A stretch of 12,735 nt of DNA from an uncultured Chromatiaceae bacterium (GTDB lineage Bacteria > Pseudomonadota > Gammaproteobacteria > Enterobacterales > Alteromonadaceae): contig CAMLRA010000121.1 of NCBI GenBank assembly GCA_946482325.1, forward strand, positions 1-12,735, written 5' to 3'. Position 1 is the stretch's first letter. Each line of letters begins with the position of its first letter. The notes beneath the pieces were generated by a model, which searched no databases, had not been told where the DNA came from, and worked only from the letters and a program-made list of their open reading frames with translations. The position numbers were made by a program, and so were the translations under genes. Positions 1-7,110 of the stretch are shown piece by piece.

Positions 1-124
1 TCACCGTACTGAAAGCTACGGTCTGAAAATTGGATCTGCATCGACTTTATGCAACAAATAAAGAATTAAGCGGCAGTATGCCTGAAAAATGCTAAGGGTT
101 AAATCAGCGAGAACAGCAGCTTGC

Positions 125-155
125 AAAAAAACAAAAGGCTGCGACGCAGCCTTTT
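125..155 (-). terminator. Rho-independent terminator after fabF
   Basis: A perfect 10-bp inverted repeat (AAAAGGCTGC / GCAGCCTTTT, bases 133-142 and 146-155) closes on a 3-base loop. Read on the minus strand it is followed by TTTTGTTTTTTT, a strong U tract. It lies 25 bases past the fabF stop and should end the yceD-to-fabF operon. On the plus strand the stem itself ends in TTTT, so it could also stop a rightward transcript entering from the left edge. Confidence 0.9.
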
Positions 156-179
156 AATTCACTTCGTCAGAGCGGCAAA

Positions 180-1418
180 CTAGATTTTCTTAAATAAAAT
201 CGAACCGTTAGTGCCACCGAAACCAAAGGAGTTGCACAGCGCATATTCCATTTTCGCCTGACGCGCATGATGCGGTACATAATCCAGGTCACAGCCTTCG
301 TCCGGATTATCCAAATTAATGGTCGGCGTGACGATTTGGTCCTGCAGCGATAATACCGTAATGATCGATTCGACCGAACCGGCAGCACCTAATAAATGAC
401 CTAACATCGACTTGCTGGAACTAACCATCAGGCCTTGCGGTTTGGCACCAAACACTGACTTAATTGCCATGGTTTCAGCAATATCACCGGCTGGTGTTGA
501 AGTACCGTGGGCGTTAATGTATTGCACCTGTTCTGGCGAAACTCCGGCATCGCGTAAGGCATTGACCATTGCTGACGCAGCACCACGACCGTTTTCCGGC
601 GGCGATGTCATATGATAAGCATCACCGCTCATACCAAAACCGACCAGCTCGGCATAAATTTTTGCACCGCGGGCTTTGGCTTGTTCATATTCTTCCAGCA
701 TCACCACACCGGCGCCATCACCCAGCACAAAACCGTCGCGATCTTTGTCCCAGGGCCGGCTTGCCTGCTGTGGCGCGTCATTGCGGGTCGATAAAGCGCG
801 GGCCGCACCAAAACCGCCCATGCCTAATGTAGTAGACGCTTTTTCTGCGCCACCGGCTAACATCGCGTCGGCATCACCATAGGCAATCATTCGCGCGGCG
901 TGGCCGATATTGTGCACGCCGGTAGTACAGGCTGTGACAATACTGATATTCGGCCCTTGTAAACCCAACATGATCGACAAGTGACCGGAGATCATGTTAA
1001 TGATGGTCGAAGGCACAAAAAATGGTGACAACTTGCGTGGACCGCTGGCCAGCAGTTTTTCATGATTTTCTTCAATCAGGCCCAAACCACCAATGCCAGA
1101 ACCGATAGCTGCACCAATCCGGCCGGCGTTTTGCTCAGTGATTTCAATCCCGGAATCCCGGAACGCCTGAATACCTGCAGCAACACCATATTGGATAAAC
1201 AAGTCCATTTTCCGTGCTTCTTTGCCGGAGAAAAAAGACTCGACTTCAAAATTCTTGACCAAGCCGGCGAATTTGGTGGTGTAAGCTTCAGCATCAAAAT
1301 GGCTAATAAAATCAATGCCGCTTTTGCCTTGTTGTAACGCCTGCCAGGTAGATGCTACATCATTGCCTAACGGCGTTAACATCCCCATCCCGGTAACAAC
1401 GATCCGACGTTTCGTCAC
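180..1418 (-). CDS. fabF: 3-oxoacyl-[ACP] synthase II (KAS II)
   Basis: This enzyme condenses malonyl-ACP with acyl-ACP in the elongation steps of cytosolic type II fatty acid synthesis; in E. coli it makes the 16:1 to 18:1 step. The 412-residue product shows the thiolase-fold KAS signature throughout. The nucleophile Cys164 is in VTACTTG, His304 in NAHGTSTP and His341 in KSMLGH, with Lys336 nearby and the glycine-rich FGFGGTN loop near the C-terminus. I chose the GTG at 1416-1418, giving protein [10 protein letters not shown], because TGGAGG lies 5 bases upstream and this matches the family N-terminus. An in-frame GTG four codons earlier (1428-1430) overlaps that Shine-Dalgarno site. It is the last gene of the operon, separated from acpP by 116 bases that contain a terminator-like hairpin. 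No pabC follows it, unlike E. coli. Confidence 0.97.
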   Translation of the reverse strand: MTKRRIVVTGMGMLTPLGNDVASTWQALQQGKSGIDFISHFDAEAYTTKFAGLVKNFEVESFFSGKEARKMDLFIQYGVAAGIQAFRDSGIEITEQNAGRIGAAIGSGIGGLGLIEENHEKLLASGPRKLSPFFVPSTIINMISGHLSIMLGLQGPNISIVTACTTGVHNIGHAARMIAYGDADAMLAGGAEKASTTLGMGGFGAARALSTRNDAPQQASRPWDKDRDGFVLGDGAGVVMLEEYEQAKARGAKIYAELVGFGMSGDAYHMTSPPENGRGAASAMVNALRDAGVSPEQVQYINAHGTSTPAGDIAETMAIKSVFGAKPQGLMVSSSKSMLGHLLGAAGSVESIITVLSLQDQIVTPTINLDNPDEGCDLDYVPHHARQAKMEYALCNSFGFGGTNGSILFKKI

Positions 1419-1422
1419 TTTA

Positions 1423-1428
1423 TCCTCC
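1423..1428 (-). promoter_or_regulatory. Shine-Dalgarno site that sets the fabF start
   Basis: GGAGGA on the minus strand, preceded by T, gives a near-consensus ribosome binding site. It sits a few bases before the GTG at 1418. The alternative upstream GTG at 1430 overlaps the site and has none of its own, so the shorter 412-residue FabF is preferred. Confidence 0.75.
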
Positions 1429-1430
1429 AC

Positions 1431-1447
1431 AACAACCTGAAGTTGTT
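1431..1447 (-). other. Small hairpin directly upstream of the fabF ribosome binding site
   Basis: AACAAC and GTTGTT (bases 1442-1447 and 1431-1436 on the minus strand) can pair around a 5-base loop. The hairpin ends two bases before the GGAGGA site of fabF. A second short stem (GCGG/CCGC, bases 1457-1471) lies between it and the acpP terminator-like hairpin. The pairing is visible in the sequence; a role in fabF translation is inference. Confidence 0.35.
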
Positions 1448-1474
1448 TGCAATCCTGCGGCTTTTCACCGCTAC

Positions 1475-1504
1475 AAATAAAAACGGGTAGCCTGCGCTAC
1501 CCGT
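1475..1504 (-). terminator. Terminator/attenuator between acpP and fabF
   Basis: ACGGGTAGC and GCTACCCGT form a perfect 9-bp stem on a 4-base loop (bases 1483-1504). On the minus strand it is followed by TTTTATTT, so it looks like an intrinsic terminator. It lies 30 bases after the acpP stop and inside the fab operon. I saw no good promoter between it and fabF, so fabF expression must depend on partial read-through. That would keep acyl carrier protein transcripts well above fabF transcripts. Confidence 0.8.
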
Positions 1505-1534
1505 CTGCATCGCGCCTGGCGATGACCTCACGCC

Positions 1535-1771
1535 TTATTCAGCGTGGGCTTTGATGTAATCGATAGCAGATTGTACTGTCGTGATTTTCTCTGCTTCTTC
1601 ATCAGGAATTTCGGTATCGAATTCTTCTTCCAGCGCCATGACCAGTTCAACTGTGTCTAATGAATCAGCGCCCAGATCGTCAACAAAAGAAGCTTCGTGT
1701 TTCACGTCTTCTTCTTTAACGCCTAACTGTTCGATGATAATTTTCTTAACGCGTTCTTCGATGTTGCTCAT
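1535..1771 (-). CDS. acpP: Acyl carrier protein
   Basis: The small acidic carrier holds growing acyl chains as thioesters on a 4'-phosphopantetheine arm during fatty acid, phospholipid and lipid A synthesis. The 78-residue product has the usual ACP length and four-helix pattern. The prosthetic group attaches at Ser37, counting the initiator Met, in the motif [10 protein letters not shown]; acidic helix II ([11 protein letters not shown]) that docks partner enzymes follows. AAGGAAG lies just ahead of the ATG. It is preceded by 126 non-coding bases, the largest gap in the operon, which could hold its own promoter. It is followed by a terminator-like hairpin. Both fit the need for far more ACP than any Fab enzyme. 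Confidence 0.98.
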   Translation of the reverse strand: MSNIEERVKKIIIEQLGVKEEDVKHEASFVDDLGADSLDTVELVMALEEEFDTEIPDEEAEKITTVQSAIDYIKAHAE

Positions 1772-1829
1772 CTTTTCTTCCTTTTTCTCATATAAATCGC
1801 AACAATTCGTGCAATTTTGTGTGGCGGCT

Positions 1830-1858
1830 AGTTTAGTGGTTCACTCAGGTCGATGCAA
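1830..1858 (-). promoter_or_regulatory. Candidate internal promoter for acpP
   Basis: On the minus strand TTGCAT (1858-1853) and TAAACT (1835-1830) are separated by 17 bases, a sigma-70 spacing with partial matches to both boxes. It lies in the 126-base fabG–acpP gap and would give a leader of about 50 bases. The match is weak, so the claim rests mainly on position and on the known need for high acpP expression. Confidence 0.35.
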
Positions 1859-1897
1859 GCCATGCGTTTGGCATTTCCTGCTGGTCAAACCTGATAT

Positions 1898-2641
1898 TTA
1901 AACCATGTACATGCCGCCGTTAACGTGAATCGTTTCACCGGTAATATACGCGGCCTGGTTCGATGCCAGGAACGCGACAGTGGCCGCAATTTCTTCAGGT
2001 TGTCCCAGACGATTCGCCGGTACCTGACCAAAGATCGCTTGTTTTTGCTCTTCTGTCAGCTCCTTAGTCATATCGGTGTCGATAAAACCAGGGGCAACAG
2101 CGTTAACAGTTATACCACGAGACGCCACTTCTTTCGCAAGAGATTTTGTAAATCCAAGCACACCGGCTTTGGCAGCTGCGTAGTTGGTTTGACCGGCATT
2201 CCCCATAGAACCCACCACAGAACCGATCGTGATAATACGGCCAAAACGCTTTTTCATCATGGTCCGCATCACCGCTTTACTCATGCGGAACACAGATGTC
2301 AGATTGGTCTGAATGATATCAAACCATTCTTCATCTTTCATCCGCATTAACAGATTATCACGGGTGATGCCGGCATTATTGACGAGGATGTCGATATCAC
2401 CAAAATTAGTTTTGATGGTTTCGAGGCATTGTTCGATCGATTCTGCACTGGCGACATCCAACACCAGCCCCTGACCTGCGCCAAGGTAATCACTGATAGC
2501 CTGGGCACCTTTTTCACTGGTGGCAGTGCCGATCACTTTAGCGCCAAGTGCAGCCAGCTGTTCTGCGATAGCACGGCCGATACCCCGGCTCGCGCCGGTC
2601 ACCAATGCGACTTTGCCTTCCAGAGAGATAAAAGCAGTCAT
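1898..2641 (-). CDS. fabG: 3-oxoacyl-[ACP] reductase
   Basis: This NADPH-dependent enzyme makes the first reduction of each elongation round, turning 3-oxoacyl-ACP into (R)-3-hydroxyacyl-ACP. The 247-residue protein is a classical short-chain dehydrogenase. The nucleotide-binding motif TGASRGIG is at residues 15-22 and NNAG at 88-91. Asn113 and the catalytic set Ser141, Tyr154 and Lys158 (YAAAK) follow. The C-terminal GETIHVNGGMYMV is typical of FabG and sets it apart from other family members. AAGGA lies before the ATG. The gene starts 8 bases after fabD, so the two are co-transcribed and probably translationally coupled. The protein carries three residues more at its N-terminus than E. coli FabG by motif position. 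Confidence 0.97.
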   Translation of the reverse strand: MTAFISLEGKVALVTGASRGIGRAIAEQLAALGAKVIGTATSEKGAQAISDYLGAGQGLVLDVASAESIEQCLETIKTNFGDIDILVNNAGITRDNLLMRMKDEEWFDIIQTNLTSVFRMSKAVMRTMMKKRFGRIITIGSVVGSMGNAGQTNYAAAKAGVLGFTKSLAKEVASRGITVNAVAPGFIDTDMTKELTEEQKQAIFGQVPANRLGQPEEIAATVAFLASNQAAYITGETIHVNGGMYMV

Positions 2642-2649
2642 AAAAATCC

Positions 2650-3588
2650 TTATTCTTTCGCTGCAAGCGCAGCTTGTAACGACGCAACATCGTTGACCGA
2701 CGTTGTCACTAATTCTTTATTGATACGTTTGATTAAACCGCTCAATACTTTACCGGCGCCCAGTTCAATCACTTCAGTAACGCCTTGAGCAGCCAAATAT
2801 TCGATAGTTTCAGTCCAGCGTACCGGACTGAATAATTGCCGGATCAAAGCGTCCTGAATGGCAGCTGCATCAGCGGCGACCGCCACATCAACATTATTGA
2901 CGACCGAAATGACAGGCGCGTGAAACGCCAACGCCAGCAAATCTGTAGCAAGCTGCTCAGCAGCCGGGCGCATCAGCGCGCAATGGCTTGGCACACTGAC
3001 TGGTAAAGGCAATGCGCGTTTTGCGCCTGCAGCTTTACAAAGCTCATTGGCCCGTTCGACGGCAGCTTTGTGGCCAGCAATGACCACCTGCCCGGGCGAG
3101 TTGTAGTTCACCGGCGACACTACTTCACCTTGCGCAGCTTCTGCACAGGCTTTTGCAATCAGGACGTCATCAAGACCAATAATAGCGGACATAGCCCCAG
3201 TGCCTGCTGGTACTGCGCTTTGCATATACTGACCGCGTTTTTCTACCAGTTTGACTGCATCAGCTAAAGTCAGTACACCGGCACAAACCAACGCTGAATA
3301 CTCACCTAACGAATGGCCCGCCAGATAAGCCGGCGTCGCTCCGCCCTGTTGTTGCCACAAGCGCCAAACGGCGACTGACGCAGTCAACAGCGCTGGCTGA
3401 GTTCGGTGAGTTTCGTTGAGTTCAGCTTCGGGACCGTTGGCAACTAGAGCCCAGAGATCGTAACCCAGTGCCGCAGACGCTTCGGCAAAAGTGTCTCGGA
3501 CCAACGGAAACTCCGCATAAAGATCAGCCAGCATGCCCACCGTTTGTGAGCCCTGGCCAGGGAATACCAATGCAAGTTTTTGATTCAT
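2650..3588 (-). CDS. fabD: Malonyl-CoA:ACP transacylase
   Basis: The enzyme moves malonate from CoA to ACP and so supplies the two-carbon donor for all chain elongation. The 312-residue product starts MNQKLALVFPGQGSQ, with the GQGSQ oxyanion motif at residues 11-15. The serine nucleophile Ser93 is in GHSLGEY, Arg118, which binds the malonyl carboxylate, is in EKRGQYM, and His202 is in VPSHCALM. I prefer the ATG at 3586-3588, which matches the short FabD N-terminus. A TTG five codons upstream (3601-3603) is in frame but adds residues that homologues lack. The gene lies 24 bases after fabH and 8 bases before fabG, in operon order as in E. coli. Confidence 0.96.
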   Translation of the reverse strand: MNQKLALVFPGQGSQTVGMLADLYAEFPLVRDTFAEASAALGYDLWALVANGPEAELNETHRTQPALLTASVAVWRLWQQQGGATPAYLAGHSLGEYSALVCAGVLTLADAVKLVEKRGQYMQSAVPAGTGAMSAIIGLDDVLIAKACAEAAQGEVVSPVNYNSPGQVVIAGHKAAVERANELCKAAGAKRALPLPVSVPSHCALMRPAAEQLATDLLALAFHAPVISVVNNVDVAVAADAAAIQDALIRQLFSPVRWTETIEYLAAQGVTEVIELGAGKVLSGLIKRINKELVTTSVNDVASLQAALAAKE

Positions 3589-3612
3589 TATTTTGCTCTG
3601 CAAAGTCTGAGA

Positions 3613-4572
3613 TTAATAACGTACTAAGGCTGAAGCCCAGGCGAATCCGCCACCAAAGGCTTCCAGCAATAAAGTCTGACCGCGCTGAATCCGGCCATCC
3701 CGTACCGCTTCATCAAGCGCTGTCGGCACTGTCGCCGCAGATGTATTACCGTAACGGTCCAGATTAATCACCACCTGGTCCATCGACATATCAAGTTTTC
3801 GGGCCACTGCAGAGATGATCCGCAGGTTTGCCTGATGCGGCACCAACCAGTCAATTTGCGATTTATCGAGATTATTCGCAGCCAGTGTTTGCTCAACGAC
3901 TTCTGATAATTTGGTCACAGCCACTTTAAATACGTCATTGCCTTTCATCGAACCCCAGCTTTCGTGGACTGAAGCCTCAACACCCCGACGCGGATTGTCG
4001 ACATACAACAGCTCGGAGTATTTGCCATCGGCATGAATATGAGTCGATAAAATGCCGGGTTGTTCAGAGGCTTCCAGCACCACTGCGCCGGCTGCATCAC
4101 CAAACAAAATGACCATAGAACGGTCTTCCGGGCTCACCAGTTGTGACAGACAATCGGCACCTATGACCAGTACGCGTTTTGCCATGCCACCTTTTATATA
4201 CTGGTCGGCAATACTCAGCGCATAACAAAAGCCGGCACAGGCGGCAGCGATGTCAAAAGCAGGAATACCAGGGATATCCAGCTCGCGCTGTACTTCACAG
4301 GCAGCACTGGGCAAAGCGCGCGACGCACTGGTAGTAGCCAGTACAATCATATCGATGGAGTTTTTATCTATGCCGGCCGCTTCGATGGCTTTACGCGCGG
4401 CTTGTGTGCTCATAGTGGCCACAGTTTCATCTTCACCGATGATGCGACGTTCGCGGATCCCTGTGCGTTCGATAATCCATTCGTCGGTGGTTTCCACCAT
4501 ATCTTCCAGATCCGCATTGGTGCGGATTTGCGCCGGGAAATAACTCCCGGTGCCTATAATGCGAGAATACAT
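3613..4572 (-). CDS. fabH: 3-oxoacyl-[ACP] synthase III (KAS III)
   Basis: KAS III starts fatty acid synthesis by joining acetyl-CoA to malonyl-ACP and is a main feedback control point. The 319-residue protein begins [13 protein letters not shown] and carries the substrate-entry motif [15 protein letters not shown] (residues 29-43). Its Cys-His-Asn triad is visible: Cys112 in AAACAGF, His246 in VPHQANLRI and Asn276 in RYGNTSAA. The glycine-rich FGGGF near the end is also conserved. Length and residue positions are within two of the E. coli enzyme. The ATG lies 6 bases after the plsX stop, with GTAGGT spanning that stop as a ribosome site, so translation is probably coupled to plsX. Confidence 0.97.
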   Translation of the reverse strand: MYSRIIGTGSYFPAQIRTNADLEDMVETTDEWIIERTGIRERRIIGEDETVATMSTQAARKAIEAAGIDKNSIDMIVLATTSASRALPSAACEVQRELDIPGIPAFDIAAACAGFCYALSIADQYIKGGMAKRVLVIGADCLSQLVSPEDRSMVILFGDAAGAVVLEASEQPGILSTHIHADGKYSELLYVDNPRRGVEASVHESWGSMKGNDVFKVAVTKLSEVVEQTLAANNLDKSQIDWLVPHQANLRIISAVARKLDMSMDQVVINLDRYGNTSAATVPTALDEAVRDGRIQRGQTLLLEAFGGGFAWASALVRY

Positions 4573-4578
4573 GCAGAC

Positions 4579-5619
4579 CTACGCTTTATCGATTAATAGG
4601 TGTTCCAACCGGTCTTTTATTTTCGCGGGCACCTGGCGTTCAACCTCGCGCACCGCCTGCCGGATGGCACTGAGAAATGCTTCTTTTGTCGCATTTCCAT
4701 GACTTTTCACTACAATTCCGCGCAATCCTATCAGACTTGCACCGTTATAGTGGTCGGGGTTCACACCGGTTCCGATGCTTTTTAGCAGAGGTTTGATCAT
4801 CCAGCCGAATAAATGCGCAGACATGCTGTTTTTCAGCGCAAATTCAAAGCGTTTAATGATGAGTTTGGCGACACCTTCGCAGGTTTTTAATGCCACATTG
4901 CCGACAAAACCATCACAGACGATGACATCAGCTTTGCCGGAAAAGATATCGTTGCCTTCGATATAGCCGATGTAATTGATATCAGCGCATTCAGACAACA
5001 ATAAAGAAGTGCGTTTTATTTGGTCGGAGCCCTTAATCTCCTCTTCGCCCATATTGAGCAAAGCGACTTTTGGCTGCTGAATAGACTCGACTTCCTCCGC
5101 CATCACTGCGCCCATCACGGCAAACTGAAACAGCGTATCGGAATCACAGTTGACGGTCGCACCAAGGTCCAGCATAAACACCGGGCTGCCCACTGTCGTT
5201 GGCAACGCGCTGATTAATGCCGGTCTTTCGATACCGTTAAGCATTTTCAGCACGTAATGCGCCATAGCAATCAAAGCCCCGGTATTGCCGGCGCTGACAC
5301 AAGCCTGCACTTTTTGCTGGTCAACCAAATCCAATGCAACACGCATGGAAGAATCACGTTTGGTACGAAGAGCAACAGAAGGTTTGTCAGTCATCAGCAC
5401 TTGCTGGCTGGCATGCTGGATTTGTAATTGCGGATGTTCAGCGTAACCGGCATCGGTCAGGGATTGTCGGATCGCTACGGCGTCTCCAACGAGGATAAGG
5501 TCAAGCAGGGAATTTTCAGCGACAGCGTCAATCGCTGCAGGAATAGTAGATAGGGGGCCATGATCGCCCCCCATCATATCTAACGCAATTTTAAGTCTGG
5601 TTGGTTGCACTTGGTGCAC
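4579..5619 (-). CDS. plsX: Phosphate acyltransferase
   Basis: PlsX makes acyl-phosphate from acyl-ACP and inorganic phosphate; PlsY then uses it to acylate glycerol-3-phosphate. It is a peripheral membrane enzyme linking the fab pathway to phospholipid synthesis. The 346-residue product has ALDMMGGDHGP at residues 12-22, SAGNTGA at 109-115, LNMGEEEIKG at 188-197 and DGFVGN at 236-241, all family signatures. The start is a GTG (5617-5619), 6 bases after the rpmF stop. It has no recognisable Shine-Dalgarno site, and the rpmF TAA lies in the same frame. A second GTG three codons later is the only other sensible start, because the conserved region begins at residue 9. Translation probably depends on ribosomes finishing rpmF. 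Confidence 0.95.
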   Translation of the reverse strand: MHQVQPTRLKIALDMMGGDHGPLSTIPAAIDAVAENSLLDLILVGDAVAIRQSLTDAGYAEHPQLQIQHASQQVLMTDKPSVALRTKRDSSMRVALDLVDQQKVQACVSAGNTGALIAMAHYVLKMLNGIERPALISALPTTVGSPVFMLDLGATVNCDSDTLFQFAVMGAVMAEEVESIQQPKVALLNMGEEEIKGSDQIKRTSLLLSECADINYIGYIEGNDIFSGKADVIVCDGFVGNVALKTCEGVAKLIIKRFEFALKNSMSAHLFGWMIKPLLKSIGTGVNPDHYNGASLIGLRGIVVKSHGNATKEAFLSAIRQAVREVERQVPAKIKDRLEHLLIDKA

Positions 5620-5625
5620 CGGGAC

Positions 5626-5790
5626 TTATTTTACTTTGCGGCCTTTGTAGAAACCGTCAGCAGTAATGTGGTGACGACGATGCGTTTCACCGGTAGTTGC
5701 GTCAACTGACAGCGTTGGGCCTGTCAGCGCGTCGTGTGAACGACGCATGTCGCGGCGGGCGCGAGATTTTTTGTTCTGTTGTACAGCCAT
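5626..5790 (-). CDS. rpmF: 50S ribosomal protein L32
   Basis: L32 is a small basic protein of the large ribosomal subunit. The 54-residue translation begins [10 protein letters not shown] and contains [23 protein letters not shown] and FYKGRKVK, which align along the whole E. coli L32; that protein is three residues longer. No cysteines are present, so this is the zinc-free form. AGGAGA lies 6 bases before the ATG, an excellent ribosome site. The gene follows yceD by 18 bases and precedes plsX by 6, the conserved yceD–rpmF–plsX order. That order ties ribosome supply to phospholipid synthesis in one transcript. Recognition is by direct reading of the minus strand. Confidence 0.96.
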   Translation of the reverse strand: MAVQQNKKSRARRDMRRSHDALTGPTLSVDATTGETHRRHHITADGFYKGRKVK

Positions 5791-5808
5791 GGTCTTTCTC
5801 CTAAAAAA

Positions 5809-6333
5809 TCACTTTTTCTTCAATTCTTGCAGAATTGCAAATGGATTCGGTTTCTCTGGTTCCGGCTCTATTTCGCCCCAGCTCATCTGCACTTTGTTGG
5901 AATCACATTGACCTTCATCGTGCATCGGAAACAGTGGCAAAGCCAGAATTAATTCGTCCTCAACCAATTGCCGCAGGTTCACTTCGCCGTGTTCGTCAGT
6001 TTCGACCACGTCGTAGCGTTGTGGAATCTCTTCTTGAGCCGAATCATCCCCTTTAATCGGGGTATATGCAAAACTGCTGTCTATGTGCATTGTCATTTCA
6101 TCGCCACAACGTTCGCAGCGTACCTGAACTGTACAGTGGGCTTCACCCTCTATATAGACCAGACCTTGCTCGTCATTACCGCAATGAATAACGACAGCCA
6201 CATCACCATCTGTCTTCACAAGCTGCTCTGACAAACGCGTCAGATTTTGCAGCGGCAGGACCCCGTCAAAACTGCTGCGCTTTTGCGCGGCACGGGCGGG
6301 ATCGATGGTAATTGGTATTTTTACTTTTTGCAT
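5809..6333 (-). CDS. yceD: 23S rRNA accumulation protein YceD (DUF177)
   Basis: YceD/DUF177 proteins are known to be needed for normal 23S rRNA accumulation in bacteria and plastids, though their biochemical action is unclear. The 174-residue product starts MQKVKIPITIDP, as E. coli YceD does. It has cysteines at 67, 73 and 76 in CTVQVRCERCG, the acidic family motif VEDELILALPLFPMH from residue 124, Cys143, and a C-terminal NPFAILQELK. It is the first gene of the operon, 18 bases ahead of rpmF. The ATG has no Shine-Dalgarno site. A near-consensus promoter ends only 9 bases before it, so the main transcript may be almost leaderless. Confidence 0.95.
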   Translation of the reverse strand: MQKVKIPITIDPARAAQKRSSFDGVLPLQNLTRLSEQLVKTDGDVAVVIHCGNDEQGLVYIEGEAHCTVQVRCERCGDEMTMHIDSSFAYTPIKGDDSAQEEIPQRYDVVETDEHGEVNLRQLVEDELILALPLFPMHDEGQCDSNKVQMSWGEIEPEPEKPNPFAILQELKKK

Positions 6334-6342
6334 AAGGCGCGC

Positions 6343-6371
6343 ATCATATAGATCGATCCCCTTGCTGTCAA
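6343..6371 (-). promoter_or_regulatory. Strong sigma-70 promoter for yceD-rpmF-plsX-fab operon
   Basis: On the minus strand a perfect TTGACA (6371-6366) and TATGAT (6348-6343) are 17 bases apart, the best promoter match in the window. The -10 box ends 9 bases before the A of the yceD ATG. Transcription should therefore start 0 to 5 bases upstream of the start codon. This is the probable main promoter of the eight-gene operon. Confidence 0.75.
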
Positions 6372-6399
6372 AGGGTTGATCAGACTTTTGTTAACTTTT

Positions 6400-6428
6400 C
6401 TGACGCGAAAATCAAAGAAAAATATTAT
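6400..6428 (+). promoter_or_regulatory. Candidate sigma-70 promoter for maf
   Basis: CTGACG (6400-6405) and TATTAT (6423-6428) are 17 bases apart on the plus strand, four and five matches of six to consensus, with an A-rich spacer. The start would be near 6435, giving a leader of about 42 bases with AAGG as the maf ribosome site. Its -10 box overlaps that of a minus-strand promoter. Confidence 0.55.
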
Positions 6429-6452
6429 AGTGCGCAGCATATCATTTGACGA
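6424..6452 (-). promoter_or_regulatory. Candidate second, upstream promoter for yceD
   Basis: On the minus strand TCGTCA (6452-6447) and a perfect TATAAT (6429-6424) are 17 bases apart. It would give a yceD leader of about 84 bases. The -10 box covers almost the same base pairs as the maf -10 box on the other strand. This leader also brings no obvious Shine-Dalgarno site to yceD. Confidence 0.45.
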
Positions 6453-6476
6453 CTCTAATCAAACAAAAGGCAGAAT

Positions 6477-7082
6477 ATGTCCAAATCATTATGGCTGGCT
6501 TCTACATCCATTTATCGTCGCGCATTATTAGAAAAACTGACCACGCAATTTCAGACCGCTAAACCTGAAGTCGACGAGACTCCACACGCTGGTGAAACAG
6601 CTGAACAGCTGGTATTGCGCTTGTCGGCCGCAAAAGCCCGGGCAGTTGCACAACAAATCGCCGCAGGCCCAGAAGGTGCTTTAGTAATTGGTTCAGATCA
6701 AGTCGCAGTATTTAATGGCCAAATCCTTGGCAAACCTCACACTGAAGAACGTGCTTATGCACAGTTACGCAGCTTCAGTGGTCACGAGGTTCAGTTCTTA
6801 ACCGGACTGTCAGTGACAGACACCATCACAAATGAGACCGAAACAATCCTCGACCGTTTTATTGTACATTTCCGCGAACTGACTGATGCTGAAATCCACA
6901 GTTATATAAAACGCGAGCAACCACTGAATTGCGCGGGCAGCTTTAAATCAGAAGGACTGGGTATTACGTTATTTGAACGGCTGGAAGGCGACGACCCAAA
7001 TAGTCTGATTGGTCTGCCTTTGATCCAACTGCACGCCATGTTAAAGCGCGCCGGCGTTGATTTGTTACTCAACGGCGTTTAA
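6477..7082 (+). CDS. yceF: Maf-like 7-methyl-GTP pyrophosphatase
   Basis: Maf proteins are house-cleaning nucleotide pyrophosphatases; the YceF subgroup is known to hydrolyse 7-methyl-GTP to its monophosphate. The 201-residue product has the N-terminal signature LASTSIYRR (residues 7-15), VDETP at 32-36, the presumed catalytic Asp74 in GSDQV and GKP at 85-87. The segment CAGSFKSEGLGI, followed by ERLEGDDPNSLIGLPL, is characteristic of YceF rather than of the dTTP/UTP-type Maf YhdE. The ATG follows AAGG by eight bases. It is transcribed away from yceD, as in E. coli, from a promoter that overlaps one for yceD. It converges on the HAD gene with only 28 bases between stops. The subgroup call is by motif memory, not by a search. 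Confidence 0.93.
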   Translation: MSKSLWLASTSIYRRALLEKLTTQFQTAKPEVDETPHAGETAEQLVLRLSAAKARAVAQQIAAGPEGALVIGSDQVAVFNGQILGKPHTEERAYAQLRSFSGHEVQFLTGLSVTDTITNETETILDRFIVHFRELTDAEIHSYIKREQPLNCAGSFKSEGLGITLFERLEGDDPNSLIGLPLIQLHAMLKRAGVDLLLNGV

Positions 7083-7086
7083 GCAA

Positions 7087-7106
7087 CAGCGGGATTTGCC
7101 CCGCTG
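7087..7106. terminator. Hairpin between convergent maf and HAD genes
   Basis: CAGCGGG and CCCGCTG (7-bp GC-rich stem, 6-base loop) fill the 28-base gap between the two stop codons. Neither strand has a U tract after it, so it is at best a weak or Rho-assisted bidirectional terminator, or an RNA 3'-end protector. Confidence 0.4.
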
Positions 7107-7110
7107 AGCC

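Noticed and set aside
2..61. Possible 3' end of a rightward gene entering from the left edge
   Set aside because: One plus-strand frame is open for 19 codons before TAA at 59-61, and the terminator beyond could serve it. The stretch is too short to separate from chance, and I recognise no protein.
1581..1901. Plus-strand 106-codon frame opposite acpP
   Set aside because: It is a serine-rich antisense shadow of the acidic ACP gene, with no ribosome site or domain.
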